From Clostridiaceae bacterium (GTDB lineage Bacteria; Bacillota; Clostridia; Oscillospirales; QAMX01), in contig JAHAYX010000018.1 in assembly GCA_018384365.1 (NCBI GenBank), positions 1-64,000 of the forward strand: a DNA stretch of 64,000 bases, in the 5' to 3' direction. Of this stretch, positions 26,539-33,931 are shown piece by piece (the stretch's first letter is position 1; each line of letters begins with the position of its first letter). A model generated the notes under the pieces. It had not been told where the DNA came from. It did not search any database and saw only the letters and a program-made list of their open reading frames with translations. The position numbers were made by a program, and so were the translations under genes.

Positions 26539-27795
26539 ATGACGGAATTTGTGATTCACGGTGGAAGAAAACTGAAAGGCAGTATTGCCGTTCAAGGCTC
26601 CAAAAACGGAGCGTTGCCCCTCCTTGCGGCAGCTTTGCTCGTCTGCGGGGAAGTGGTAATTGAAAACTGCCCGCAGCTGAGCGACGTGGACTGCGCTCTT
26701 GATATCCTTACATATTTGGGCTGTAAAGCCGGTCGCAGCGGAAACAGCGTCGCAGTGGACTGCACCGGTATGTGCGCACACGATATCCCGGAACGGCTGA
26801 TGAAGCGGATGCGCTCATCCGTGGTGTTTCTGGGCGCGATTCTGGCACGTGCGGGGTGCGCGGAAATGACCATGCCCGGCGGCTGCATGCTGGGGCCGCG
26901 TCCGATTGATTATCATCTCGACGCGCTGCGCGCCCTGGGCGCAGAGATTGCTGCGGAAGGGGAACGTCTGCTTTGCAGAGCGGATAGCCTGCGTGGCTGC
27001 GATCTCTTCCTGCCGTTTCCTTCGGTTGGAACAACCGAAAACGCCATGCTGGCGGCTTCGGCCGCACAGGGAACGACGCGGATTATGAATGCGGCGCGGG
27101 AACCGGAAATTCTGGATCTGGCGGGCTTTCTGAACGCCATTGGCATCCCCGTGCGCGGCGCGGGAACGACAGTGATTGAGGTGGAAGGCGGCTGCCGTAC
27201 ACACGGCGCCCGCTATACGGTGGCGACTGACCGGATTGCCGCGGGAACCTATTTATGCGCAGCAGCTGCGTGCGGCGGCACGGTGGAGATCACAAACGCC
27301 CGGCCGGAGCATATGGCCGCTTTGACCAATGCCCTGCGCCATGCCGGCTGCGATATTCTGGAAAAACTGGGCTATATGCGGCTGACGGCGCCCTCTCACA
27401 TTGCGCCGGTCGGCATCGTGGAAACCCGGCCGTACCCCGGGTATGCAACCGATATGCAGCCGCCGCTGATGGCGCTGATGTGTACGGCGGAGGGCACGAG
27501 TGTTTTTATTGAAAATATCTTTGAATCCCGCTATAATCATATGGAACAGCTGCGGCGTATGGGCGCAGACATTCAAAGCGAGGGCCGCTTTGCGGCGGTT
27601 CATGGCGTGGCGCGCCTGACAGGCGCCCCGGTGACGGCGCCGGATCTGCGTGCAGGGGCTGCTCTTGTAACGGCGGCGCTTGGGGCCTATGGCCGAACCG
27701 AAATTTCCCACATTGACCACCTGGAACGTGGCTATGAAAGAATGGATGAAACGCTCCGCAGACTGGGCGCCGATGTAATCCGGCGTGAGCAATAG
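26539..27795 (+). CDS. murA: UDP-GlcNAc 1-carboxyvinyltransferase MurA
   Basis: A 418-residue enolpyruvyl transferase, first committed step of peptidoglycan synthesis. The fosfomycin-reactive loop reads MPGGCMLGPRPIDYHL, with the active-site Cys at residue 116, so fosfomycin sensitivity at the target is expected. The N-terminal KLKGSIAVQGSKNGALPLLAA is typical. The ATG at 26539 follows GGGAGG; in-frame sequence upstream to 26488 has no family similarity. Confidence 0.96.
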   Translation: MTEFVIHGGRKLKGSIAVQGSKNGALPLLAAALLVCGEVVIENCPQLSDVDCALDILTYLGCKAGRSGNSVAVDCTGMCAHDIPERLMKRMRSSVVFLGAILARAGCAEMTMPGGCMLGPRPIDYHLDALRALGAEIAAEGERLLCRADSLRGCDLFLPFPSVGTTENAMLAASAAQGTTRIMNAAREPEILDLAGFLNAIGIPVRGAGTTVIEVEGGCRTHGARYTVATDRIAAGTYLCAAAACGGTVEITNARPEHMAALTNALRHAGCDILEKLGYMRLTAPSHIAPVGIVETRPYPGYATDMQPPLMALMCTAEGTSVFIENIFESRYNHMEQLRRMGADIQSEGRFAAVHGVARLTGAPVTAPDLRAGAALVTAALGAYGRTEISHIDHLERGYERMDETLRRLGADVIRREQ

Positions 27796-27831
27796 CCGGT
27801 TTTCTCGGCGCGGGGACAAATGGAGACCAGT

Positions 27832-28881
27832 ATGGCAAAACGGAAAAGAAAAAGTCAATACCGGAGCAGGCCTCGCGCGAACGCGCCGAGGCCTCGAGGC
27901 GATGCTGCGCAGCCTGCCAGAACCGCTTACGAAGCACAACGCCGTCAGGAGCCTGCGGCACGGCGTCAGCCGGATGCGGCGCGCGTGCAGGAACAGCGCC
28001 GGACGTCTGAGGCAGGAAATGCGGCGGCTTCACAGCGCCGGACACGCCCTGCTCCTGTGAAAAAGTCCCGCCGGCGCGAAAAACTGCCGCGCAATGTGGA
28101 GCCATTTACCTTTGAGGAAGCAAAACGCACCCGCCCGCGCCGCAGAAAAGAATCCTCCGGCCGCACCGGGGAAATTCTATACCGCGTTTTGCTGACCGCG
28201 ATGATCTGCGCGGCTCTTTTCTTCATTGCGTCGGTCTTTTTTGAAGTCAAAACGATTGAGGTTACCGGGACAAGCCGGTATCTGCCGGAATATGTGGCGG
28301 AACTCTCCGGCGTGGAGAGCGGAGACAAGCTCCTCTTTATCAATAGGTTTCAAATATCGCAGAATTTGTTTGAAAAACTGCCCTTTGTCAAGGAAATCAA
28401 GGTCCGTCGGCGCTTCCCCAATACGGTCCTGATTGAACTGACGGAGAGAACACCGGCTGCAAAGCTGGTCAGCGGAGGCATCTCCTATATCATCGACGAA
28501 GAAGCCTTTCTGCTGGAATACACGGCGCTGGGAGATGAGTACCGGCTCCCGGTCATCAACGGCGCGGCGCCGTCGGAGTATCAGCCGGGGCGACAGCTTG
28601 TGTTTGAGGACGGCCTGATGCTGGAGTCTCTGAAAAGTATTCTCGCGGAACTTGTGAAATCCGACTGGATTGCGAATATCAGCGAAATCAACCTGGAAAA
28701 AATCTATAACATTTCTTTCCAATACGCCAACCGCTTCACGGTGGTGCTGGGCGATGCCAGCGAGCTGGAATATAAGCTGGCTGTTTTTCGGGTGATGCTG
28801 GAACGGCTGAAGGATACCGACCAGGGAACAATTGACCTCTCGACACCGGAAATGGCGCGTTTCCAGCCCTATACGACCTGA
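27832..28881 (+). CDS. divIB: Cell division protein FtsQ/DivIB (POTRA domain)
   Basis: A 349-residue bitopic divisome protein. It has an unusually long, very basic cytosolic N-terminus (1-112, rich in Arg/Pro/Ala/Gln), a transmembrane helix near 115-136, the POTRA domain (FFEVKTIEVTGTSRYLPEYVAEL onwards) to about 210, then the FtsQ beta domain (LIELTERTPAAKLV). It forms the FtsQLB/DivIB-DivIC-FtsL complex that activates FtsW-PBP. The ATG at 27832 follows TGGAGA; an ATG four codons upstream is also in frame. Confidence 0.88.
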   Translation: MAKRKRKSQYRSRPRANAPRPRGDAAQPARTAYEAQRRQEPAARRQPDAARVQEQRRTSEAGNAAASQRRTRPAPVKKSRRREKLPRNVEPFTFEEAKRTRPRRRKESSGRTGEILYRVLLTAMICAALFFIASVFFEVKTIEVTGTSRYLPEYVAELSGVESGDKLLFINRFQISQNLFEKLPFVKEIKVRRRFPNTVLIELTERTPAAKLVSGGISYIIDEEAFLLEYTALGDEYRLPVINGAAPSEYQPGRQLVFEDGLMLESLKSILAELVKSDWIANISEINLEKIYNISFQYANRFTVVLGDASELEYKLAVFRVMLERLKDTDQGTIDLSTPEMARFQPYTT

Positions 28882-28952
28882 CCACACGGCGAAAAACAGC
28901 AGATTTCCAGGAATTACGGTGACAATCTGGTTAAAAATTTTGTAATTTTATG

Positions 28953-28981
28953 TTGACTATGGACTCATTTGAGGTTAAAAT
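28953..28981 (+). promoter_or_regulatory. Promoter of ftsZ
   Basis: TTGACT at 28953-28958 and TAAAAT at 28976-28981 are 17 bases apart, with the ftsZ ATG 54 bases further on. The 154-bp gap and AT-rich context support a separate ftsZ promoter. Confidence 0.8.
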
Positions 28982-29035
28982 AATAGAAAAGGGATTATAC
29001 ATTTTTCAAATACTCTCTAAGTTGGAGGTACATAT

Positions 29036-30199
29036 ATGGGCTTCGAGTTTGAAACCGGAACGGATAACGTCGTAAATATAAAAGTCATTGGCGTTGGCGG
29101 CGGCGGCAATAATGCGGTAAACAGAATGATTGCAAGCGGCCTGCACGGCGTTGATTTTATTTCCATCAATACGGACAAGCAGGCGCTTCTGCACGCGGCG
29201 ACCCCGCGCAAACTGCAGATCGGCGAAAAGCTGACGAAGGGTTTCGGCGCAGGCTCCAACCCGGAAATCGGCAAGCGTGCTGCCGAAGAAACCAGAAGCG
29301 AGATTTCGAAACTGCTTGAGAATACGGACATGGTGTTCATCACCGCCGGTATGGGCGGCGGCACCGGCACGGGCGGCGCACCGATCGTTGCCGAGGTTGC
29401 CAGAGAACGCGACATCCTGACGATCGGCGTTGTTACGCGTCCTTTTGATTTTGAAGGTTCTGCCCGCCGTTTGCAGGCGGAGGCAGGTATTGAGGAAATG
29501 CGCTCCAAGGTGGACGCACTGATTGTCATTCCGAACGAGCGCCTGAAGCTCGTCAGCGAACAACGCATTACCTTTAAAAACGCATTTGAAATTGCAGACA
29601 ATGTCCTGCGTCAGGCGATCCAGAGCATTTCCGAACTGATTACCATGGAAGGTATCATCAATCTGGACTTTGCGGATGTCACCTCCATTATGAAGGGCGC
29701 AGGTTATGCGCATATGGGCACCGGTACTGCCACCGGCCGCGACAAGGCTGAGCAGGCTGCGCGCCTGGCGATCCAGAGCCCGCTGCTGGAGACCTCCATC
29801 AACGGCGCCCGCGGCGTGATTATCAACATCACGGGTTCTCCGGATATCACCCTGGAAGAAGTGGAAAATGCAGCCATGATGGTCAAGGAAGCCGCACACG
29901 AAACGGCGCACATCATCTTTGGCGCATCCATTGACGACAATATGGAAGATGAAATCCGCGTGACGGTGATTGCAACCCGCTTTGACCAGAACCCGACACT
30001 CACATATGAAGAGCGCGAAACCGAAAAGACCCACTCCGCAGTGGAAGAGGGCAACACGGTTGTGTTCTCCCGCGATGAGATCAATGCGGCGGCGGAAGCA
30101 GCCAATGCACCGGATCTGGACAGCAAGGATGATCTCTTCGACGATATTGACAAGATCTTCAAGCGTGGTTCCGCAAAACGCGACAATTTCGATTTCTAA
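29036..30199 (+). CDS. ftsZ: Cell division protein FtsZ
   Basis: A 387-residue tubulin-like GTPase forming the Z ring. The GTP motif GGGTGTG is at residues 107-113 and the T7 synergy loop [11 protein letters not shown] near 205. The core ends near residue 320; a short linker leads to a C-terminus reading [19 protein letters not shown], which lacks the usual D-I-P-x-F-L-R peptide that binds FtsA, SepF and other partners. TTGGAGG precedes the ATG. No ftsA lies before it. Confidence 0.97.
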   Translation: MGFEFETGTDNVVNIKVIGVGGGGNNAVNRMIASGLHGVDFISINTDKQALLHAATPRKLQIGEKLTKGFGAGSNPEIGKRAAEETRSEISKLLENTDMVFITAGMGGGTGTGGAPIVAEVARERDILTIGVVTRPFDFEGSARRLQAEAGIEEMRSKVDALIVIPNERLKLVSEQRITFKNAFEIADNVLRQAIQSISELITMEGIINLDFADVTSIMKGAGYAHMGTGTATGRDKAEQAARLAIQSPLLETSINGARGVIINITGSPDITLEEVENAAMMVKEAAHETAHIIFGASIDDNMEDEIRVTVIATRFDQNPTLTYEERETEKTHSAVEEGNTVVFSRDEINAAAEAANAPDLDSKDDLFDDIDKIFKRGSAKRDNFDF

Positions 30200-30208
30200 G
30201 GAATTCGG

Positions 30209-30787
30209 ATGAGCGCACAGCAAGGCTGGGAGGCTCTGGAAGCCGCCTGTCGGAACTGCACGGCATGCGGACTGGCTGCCGGACGCACGAATGTGGTGTT
30301 CGGAACCGGCAACCGGAATGCAGAGCTGATGTTTATCGGCGAAGGCCCCGGTGAGCAGGAGGATCTGCGCGGCGAACCGTTTGTCGGACCGGCCGGAATG
30401 CTTTTGAATGAGTACCTGACAGCGATCGGCATTTCCCGCGGGGAAGTGTACATCGCCAATATCATCAAATGCCGCGCTCCGCATAACCGCGATCCGGAGT
30501 CGGAGGAAGAAGACGCCTGTCTGCCTTGGCTGCGGCGTCAGACGGCGCTGGTGAAACCGAAAATTATAGCCTGCCTTGGCAGAATTTCCGCAAAACGCAT
30601 CATCAAACCGGATTTTAAGATCACGAAGGAGCATGGCGTCTGGTTTGAAAAAGGCGCGTATCGCATGATTGCAACGTATCATCCCTCGGCGCTGCTGCGT
30701 GATCCGTCCAAGCGTGCGGATGCTTACCGGGATTTTATTGAAATTGCGGAAGCCTATGCCGCACTTTCCGGAAAAGAACGTCCATAA
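30209..30787 (+). CDS. Uracil-DNA glycosylase, family 4 (Fe-S)
   Basis: A 192-residue uracil-DNA glycosylase that starts base excision of deaminated cytosine. The 4Fe-4S ligand pattern of family 4 is present: C14-x2-C17, then Cys near 86 (IIKCRAPHNRDP) and near 102. The catalytic motif is GEGPGEQEDLRGEPFVGPAG near residue 44 and the C-terminal motif is YHPSALLR. It starts 9 nt after ftsZ and is probably transcribed with it. Confidence 0.94.
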   Translation: MSAQQGWEALEAACRNCTACGLAAGRTNVVFGTGNRNAELMFIGEGPGEQEDLRGEPFVGPAGMLLNEYLTAIGISRGEVYIANIIKCRAPHNRDPESEEEDACLPWLRRQTALVKPKIIACLGRISAKRIIKPDFKITKEHGVWFEKGAYRMIATYHPSALLRDPSKRADAYRDFIEIAEAYAALSGKERP

Positions 30788-30790
30788 GAG

Positions 30791-30819
30791 GTGCCCGGCT
30801 GTTTGGCCGGGCACTTTTT
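30791..30819 (+). terminator. Terminator of the ftsZ-udg unit
   Basis: A GC-rich stem GTGCCCGGC / GCCGGGCAC with a short loop is followed by five T, three bases after the stop codon. Confidence 0.92.
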
Positions 30820-30942
30820 GCATCCATAGGGCAGTGAACGGCAGCGCTGCACCGACGGCTGCGTACAGGGCTGACGGTTTTTCGCCCTGCAAGAGAAAAA
30901 GCGTCAGCAGGAAAAAGTTTTTTGAAAAACGGCAAATTCCTC

Positions 30943-30971
30943 TTGACAAATCGGGGTTTTGCCATTATAAT
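30943..30971 (+). promoter_or_regulatory. Consensus promoter of tRNA-Leu
   Basis: TTGACA at 30943-30948, a 17-base spacer and TATAAT at 30966-30971: a perfect sigma-A consensus, 21 bases before the mature tRNA 5' end. Confidence 0.95.
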
Positions 30972-30992
30972 TATACCTGCTGTTCGCGATAT

Positions 30993-31075
30993 GCGGTCAT
31001 GGCGGAATAGGCAGACGCGTACGTTTGAGGGGCGTATGGGCAACCGTCCGGGTTCAAGTCCCGGTGACCGCACCA
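30993..31075 (+). tRNA. tRNA-Leu (anticodon GAG)
   Basis: Acceptor stem GCGGTCA/TGACCGC, D stem GCG/CGC, anticodon stem TACGT/GCGTA around loop TTGAGGG (anticodon GAG, reading CTC/CTT), an extended variable arm, T arm CCGGG-TTCAAGT-CCCGG, discriminator A and an encoded CCA (31073-31075). The class II variable arm and anticodon identify leucine. A perfect promoter and a terminator make it a single-gene unit. Confidence 0.97.
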
Positions 31076-31076
31076 C

Positions 31077-31109
31077 AAAAACCTGCAAGATTTTCTTGCA
31101 GGTTTTTTC
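31077..31109 (+). terminator. Terminator of tRNA-Leu
   Basis: The stem AAAACCTGCAAGA / TCTTGCAGGTTTT has a loop of about 3 nt and ends in a T run, directly after the encoded CCA. Confidence 0.92.
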
Positions 31110-31177
31110 TTGCATAAATTATGAAACGCTGCGCTTCGTCAAACGGTATTTTGATCAAAAGGACAGGTGATAGACAC

Positions 31178-31717
31178 ATGGGAAGCGAAAACAAAAAGCT
31201 GAATGACTCGTTTTTTCAGCGCGACCGGCTCGTGGTGGCGCCGGAGCTTGTGGGAAAGCTTCTGGTGCATCAGCTGCCTTCAGGTGAGCGACTGTCGCTG
31301 CGCATTACGGAAACGGAGGCCTATGGCGGGGCGGAGGACACGGCGTGTCACGCACATCGCGGCAGAACGCCGCGCACGGAATTGCTGTATGGTCCTGCCG
31401 GCGTGATCTATGTCTATCTCTGTTATGGAATACATTGGCTTCTGAACATCATCACCGGAGAGGAAGGCAGTCCGCAGGGCGTGCTGATTCGCGCCTGTGA
31501 AGGCGCGGAGGGTCCCGGACGTCTGACAAAAGCGCTGGGAATTACCGGCGCACTCAATGGGGGCAGGCTTTCGGATGGGATCCTCACCGTGGTGGATGAC
31601 GGTATGCGCTGCGAGATCGTACCGGACCGCCGTGTGGGCATCGGCTATGCTTCCGAGGAGGATCAGGCGCGTTTATGGCGTTTTAAAATGGGTAAGAACT
31701 TGTCATCAGTGGAGTGA
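31178..31717 (+). CDS. DNA-3-methyladenine glycosylase, AAG/MPG family
   Basis: A 179-residue alkylpurine DNA glycosylase of the mammalian AAG fold. Signatures: ELVGKLLVHQL near residue 22, the catalytic region ITETEAYGG near 43 (Glu as general base), AHRGRTPRTELLYGPAGVIYVYLCYGIHWLLN at 60-90, and EGPGRLTKALGI near 120. The ATG at 31178 follows AGGACAGGTG; in-frame sequence from 31121 lacks family similarity. It ends 4 nt before the cob adenosyltransferase gene, so the two are probably co-transcribed although functionally unrelated. Confidence 0.93.
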   Translation: MGSENKKLNDSFFQRDRLVVAPELVGKLLVHQLPSGERLSLRITETEAYGGAEDTACHAHRGRTPRTELLYGPAGVIYVYLCYGIHWLLNIITGEEGSPQGVLIRACEGAEGPGRLTKALGITGALNGGRLSDGILTVVDDGMRCEIVPDRRVGIGYASEEDQARLWRFKMGKNLSSVE

Positions 31718-31721
31718 GACA

Positions 31722-32243
31722 ATGGGATTGATACATCTATATTGCGGAGATGGGAAAGGCAAAACCACAGCTGCCTTTGGACTGGCGCTTCGCGCCCAGG
31801 GCGCAGATTTCCGGGTGGTGATCGCGCAGTTTCTGAAAACGGAACCAACAGGGGAGGTCACTGCGCTGCGGAACCTTCCGCGGGTGACGCTGCTGCGCGC
31901 CGAGCGGCGCTTCGGATTCACCTGGACACTGTCACCGGAGGAGCAGCAGGCCCTGCGCCGGGAACAGAATGCACTTTTCAGTCGTGCCATTGCGGCCTGC
32001 CCGCAGGAGGGACCTGTGCTGCTGGTGCTGGACGAAGTGGTGGGCACGGATCGGTACGGTTATCTGGACCCTGCGCCGCTGCGCACATTTTTGCGGGCTG
32101 TCCCGGAGAATGTGGAGGTCGTATTGACGGGTCGGGATCCGGCTCCGGATATTCTGGAACTGGCTGATTATGTGACGGAAATGAAAAAAATTCGCCATCC
32201 GTTCGACCGGGGAATTCCGGCGCGGGATGGCATTGAGCAGTAA
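31722..32243 (+). CDS. cobO: Corrinoid (cob(I)yrinate a,c-diamide) adenosyltransferase
   Basis: A 173-residue CobA/CobO/BtuR-type enzyme that transfers adenosyl from ATP to Co(I) corrinoid. The inverted P-loop GDGKGKTTAAFGLALRA is at residues 9-25, VLLVLDEVVGT near 108 and VVLTGRDP near 136. The family acts in de novo synthesis or salvage. It is the only cobamide-biosynthesis-type gene in the window, convergent with the corrinoid-activator gene across a shared terminator, which makes a role beside the corrinoid module plausible. Confidence 0.9.
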   Translation: MGLIHLYCGDGKGKTTAAFGLALRAQGADFRVVIAQFLKTEPTGEVTALRNLPRVTLLRAERRFGFTWTLSPEEQQALRREQNALFSRAIAACPQEGPVLLVLDEVVGTDRYGYLDPAPLRTFLRAVPENVEVVLTGRDPAPDILELADYVTEMKKIRHPFDRGIPARDGIEQ

Positions 32244-32244
32244 A

Positions 32245-32278
32245 AAAACCGGGTACGTATTTTACGCACCCGGTTTTG
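32245..32278. terminator. Bidirectional terminator between cobO and the RACo-type gene
   Basis: AAAACCGGGT pairs with ACCCGGTTTT around an inner CGTA/TACG extension. A/T runs on both sides let it serve both converging genes. Confidence 0.85.
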
Positions 32279-32284
32279 GTTTTC

Positions 32285-33847
32285 TCAGCTTTCCGGAAAG
32301 AGCATATTTTCAATATAGGCATCGCGGAAAACAGGGTCTGTCGAGAGCTCCAGCGTCTGTGCTCTTGCCGCAATGCCCTCGGCCTCCGCAATCTTATCCC
32401 GGGAAAGCAGCTGCATCACGGCGCCCATTCCGGCCGCGTTTCCAATGGCATGAATTTGTCCGGAAAATCCGGCGGGGATCAGCCCGATCCGCTGCGCGCT
32501 GGCGGTATCCAGCACGCTGCCAAAGCCGCCGGCAATCAACAGCCGGGCGATATCGACTGTGCGGAGTCCGGCGGAGGCAATCAGGGCCTCCATTCCGGCA
32601 CAGATCGCCGATTTTGCGAGCTGTACGGCACGGATGTCCTTCTGCGTGATGACTACCTGCGAATGGGGGAAACGAATGGCCGCCGTGCCGTCGGATTCGA
32701 CAAGCAAATCGTCCGGCAGTGCGAGATCGTCAATTGCGCCGGTTTCATCCAGATATCCGAGCGAGAGGCAGGCGGCAACTGCATCTATTATACCGGAACC
32801 GCAGATTCCCCGCGGCGTTCCGCCGCCGATCGTGTCATAGAATAGGGCGCCGTTTTCCGCACGGACATGCGAAATTGCACCTTCGGAGGCGGTCATGCCC
32901 ATCTGGATGCCTGCACCCTCAAAGGCTGGACCGGCTGCCGTGGAACAGCACAGCAGCTTCCCGTTTGCAGCCAGTGCGATCTCACCGTTTGTGCCGATAT
33001 CAGCCAGCAAAACAGGCTCTGAGCGAGACAACATACCGCTGGAGAGGATGCCGGAGGTAATGTCGCCGCCGACATAGGCCGAAATGCACTTTGTTATGTA
33101 AACCTTAGCGTTTGGCGCCGAAAGCCCAAGATCAGCGGCGGAACAGAATTCCCCGAAGCTGCGGTCCTGTGCAAAGGGAGCCTGCGCAATGGAGGATGGA
33201 TCCGCGCCAAGGAGGAAATACTCCATCGCCGTATTTCCGGTGAAAACAACGGACTGAAGCGCAGAAAGGGAGACGCCGGCCGTGCGGCACAAGCGGGCAA
33301 GCAGGGTATTTGCACAGCCGTGTATCTGTTCAGCCAAAGCAGGCCCGCCGCCTGAAACGGCATGAGAAATGCGGGAAATGACATCCGCGCCAAATGCGGC
33401 CTGCGGATTCTTTTCTGCGTCTGCGGCGAGCAGAGCGCCGGAGGTCAGATCATAAAGATAGGCAGCGACGGTCGTGGTGCCGATATCAAAGGCAGCACCG
33501 CAGCCCTCCGCCCAGGGCCTTCGCGAAAAATTCGCAAGTTCCCCGGAAGTCAGAATCTGCTCCCCCACGATATCGGGCAGGATTAGCTCCGCGTCACCCA
33601 GCGCGGTTGTCATGCAGGCGTAGCGGACGCCCTGCGCGATTTCCTCCGCAGTAAGCCAGGAGGCTTCCGTTTCGGAAAGCGGGGAAAGTGCACCGTGTGC
33701 AATTACTCTGCATTTGCGGCAGCGCTGTCTGCCGCCGCAGGGCATGGAAAGCGGAAGATGTTCCTGCGCAAAAAGTGTTGACAAGCGCACAGGGGTGCTG
33801 TACTCTAAAACGGTAGTGGAACCATTTTGATAAATCGTCAGTTTCAT
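32285..33847 (-). CDS. RACo/RamA-type reductive activator of corrinoid proteins (2Fe-2S + ASKHA domain)
   Basis: A 520-residue protein that, by family, uses ATP to reduce inactivated Co(II) corrinoid proteins to Co(I). The N-terminal plant-ferredoxin-like domain has C37, C43, C46 and C78 (CGGRQRCRKC, then a distant C). The ASKHA/DUF4445 domain has DIGTTT at 121-126, ADIGTNGE at 282-289 and AGGFG at 439-443. It is shorter than typical RACo (about 630) and lacks most of the linker region. AGGAGGGTC precedes the ATG. It diverges from the PocR/AraC regulator; the corrinoid protein at 35231 is the likely partner. Confidence 0.9.
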   Translation of the reverse strand: MKLTIYQNGSTTVLEYSTPVRLSTLFAQEHLPLSMPCGGRQRCRKCRVIAHGALSPLSETEASWLTAEEIAQGVRYACMTTALGDAELILPDIVGEQILTSGELANFSRRPWAEGCGAAFDIGTTTVAAYLYDLTSGALLAADAEKNPQAAFGADVISRISHAVSGGGPALAEQIHGCANTLLARLCRTAGVSLSALQSVVFTGNTAMEYFLLGADPSSIAQAPFAQDRSFGEFCSAADLGLSAPNAKVYITKCISAYVGGDITSGILSSGMLSRSEPVLLADIGTNGEIALAANGKLLCCSTAAGPAFEGAGIQMGMTASEGAISHVRAENGALFYDTIGGGTPRGICGSGIIDAVAACLSLGYLDETGAIDDLALPDDLLVESDGTAAIRFPHSQVVITQKDIRAVQLAKSAICAGMEALIASAGLRTVDIARLLIAGGFGSVLDTASAQRIGLIPAGFSGQIHAIGNAAGMGAVMQLLSRDKIAEAEGIAARAQTLELSTDPVFRDAYIENMLFPES

Positions 33848-33881
33848 AGAGACCCTCCTGTGGGTATCTTAAAAAACTTTT

Positions 33882-33907
33882 TTCCGAAAGTCAAGTGCCT
33901 TTCGGAA
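33882..33907. promoter_or_regulatory. Inverted repeat, candidate operator in the divergent corrinoid region
   Basis: A perfect 9-bp inverted repeat (TTCCGAAAG, 8-base spacer, CTTTCGGAA) lies in the 84-bp gap between the RACo-type gene and the regulator. Neither side carries a T run that would make it a terminator. A regulator site controlling both genes is the simplest reading. Confidence 0.55.
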
Positions 33908-33931
33908 GCGCGAGGGAAGGAGCACCGTGCC

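Noticed and set aside
29006-30949. A 647-codon open frame on the minus strand
   Set aside because: Antisense to ftsZ and the uracil-DNA glycosylase gene; no ribosome site or motif.
30922-31170. An 82-codon open frame containing RSWRNRQTRTFEGRM
   Set aside because: This is the well-known false translation of a tRNA-Leu gene, which covers 30993-31075.
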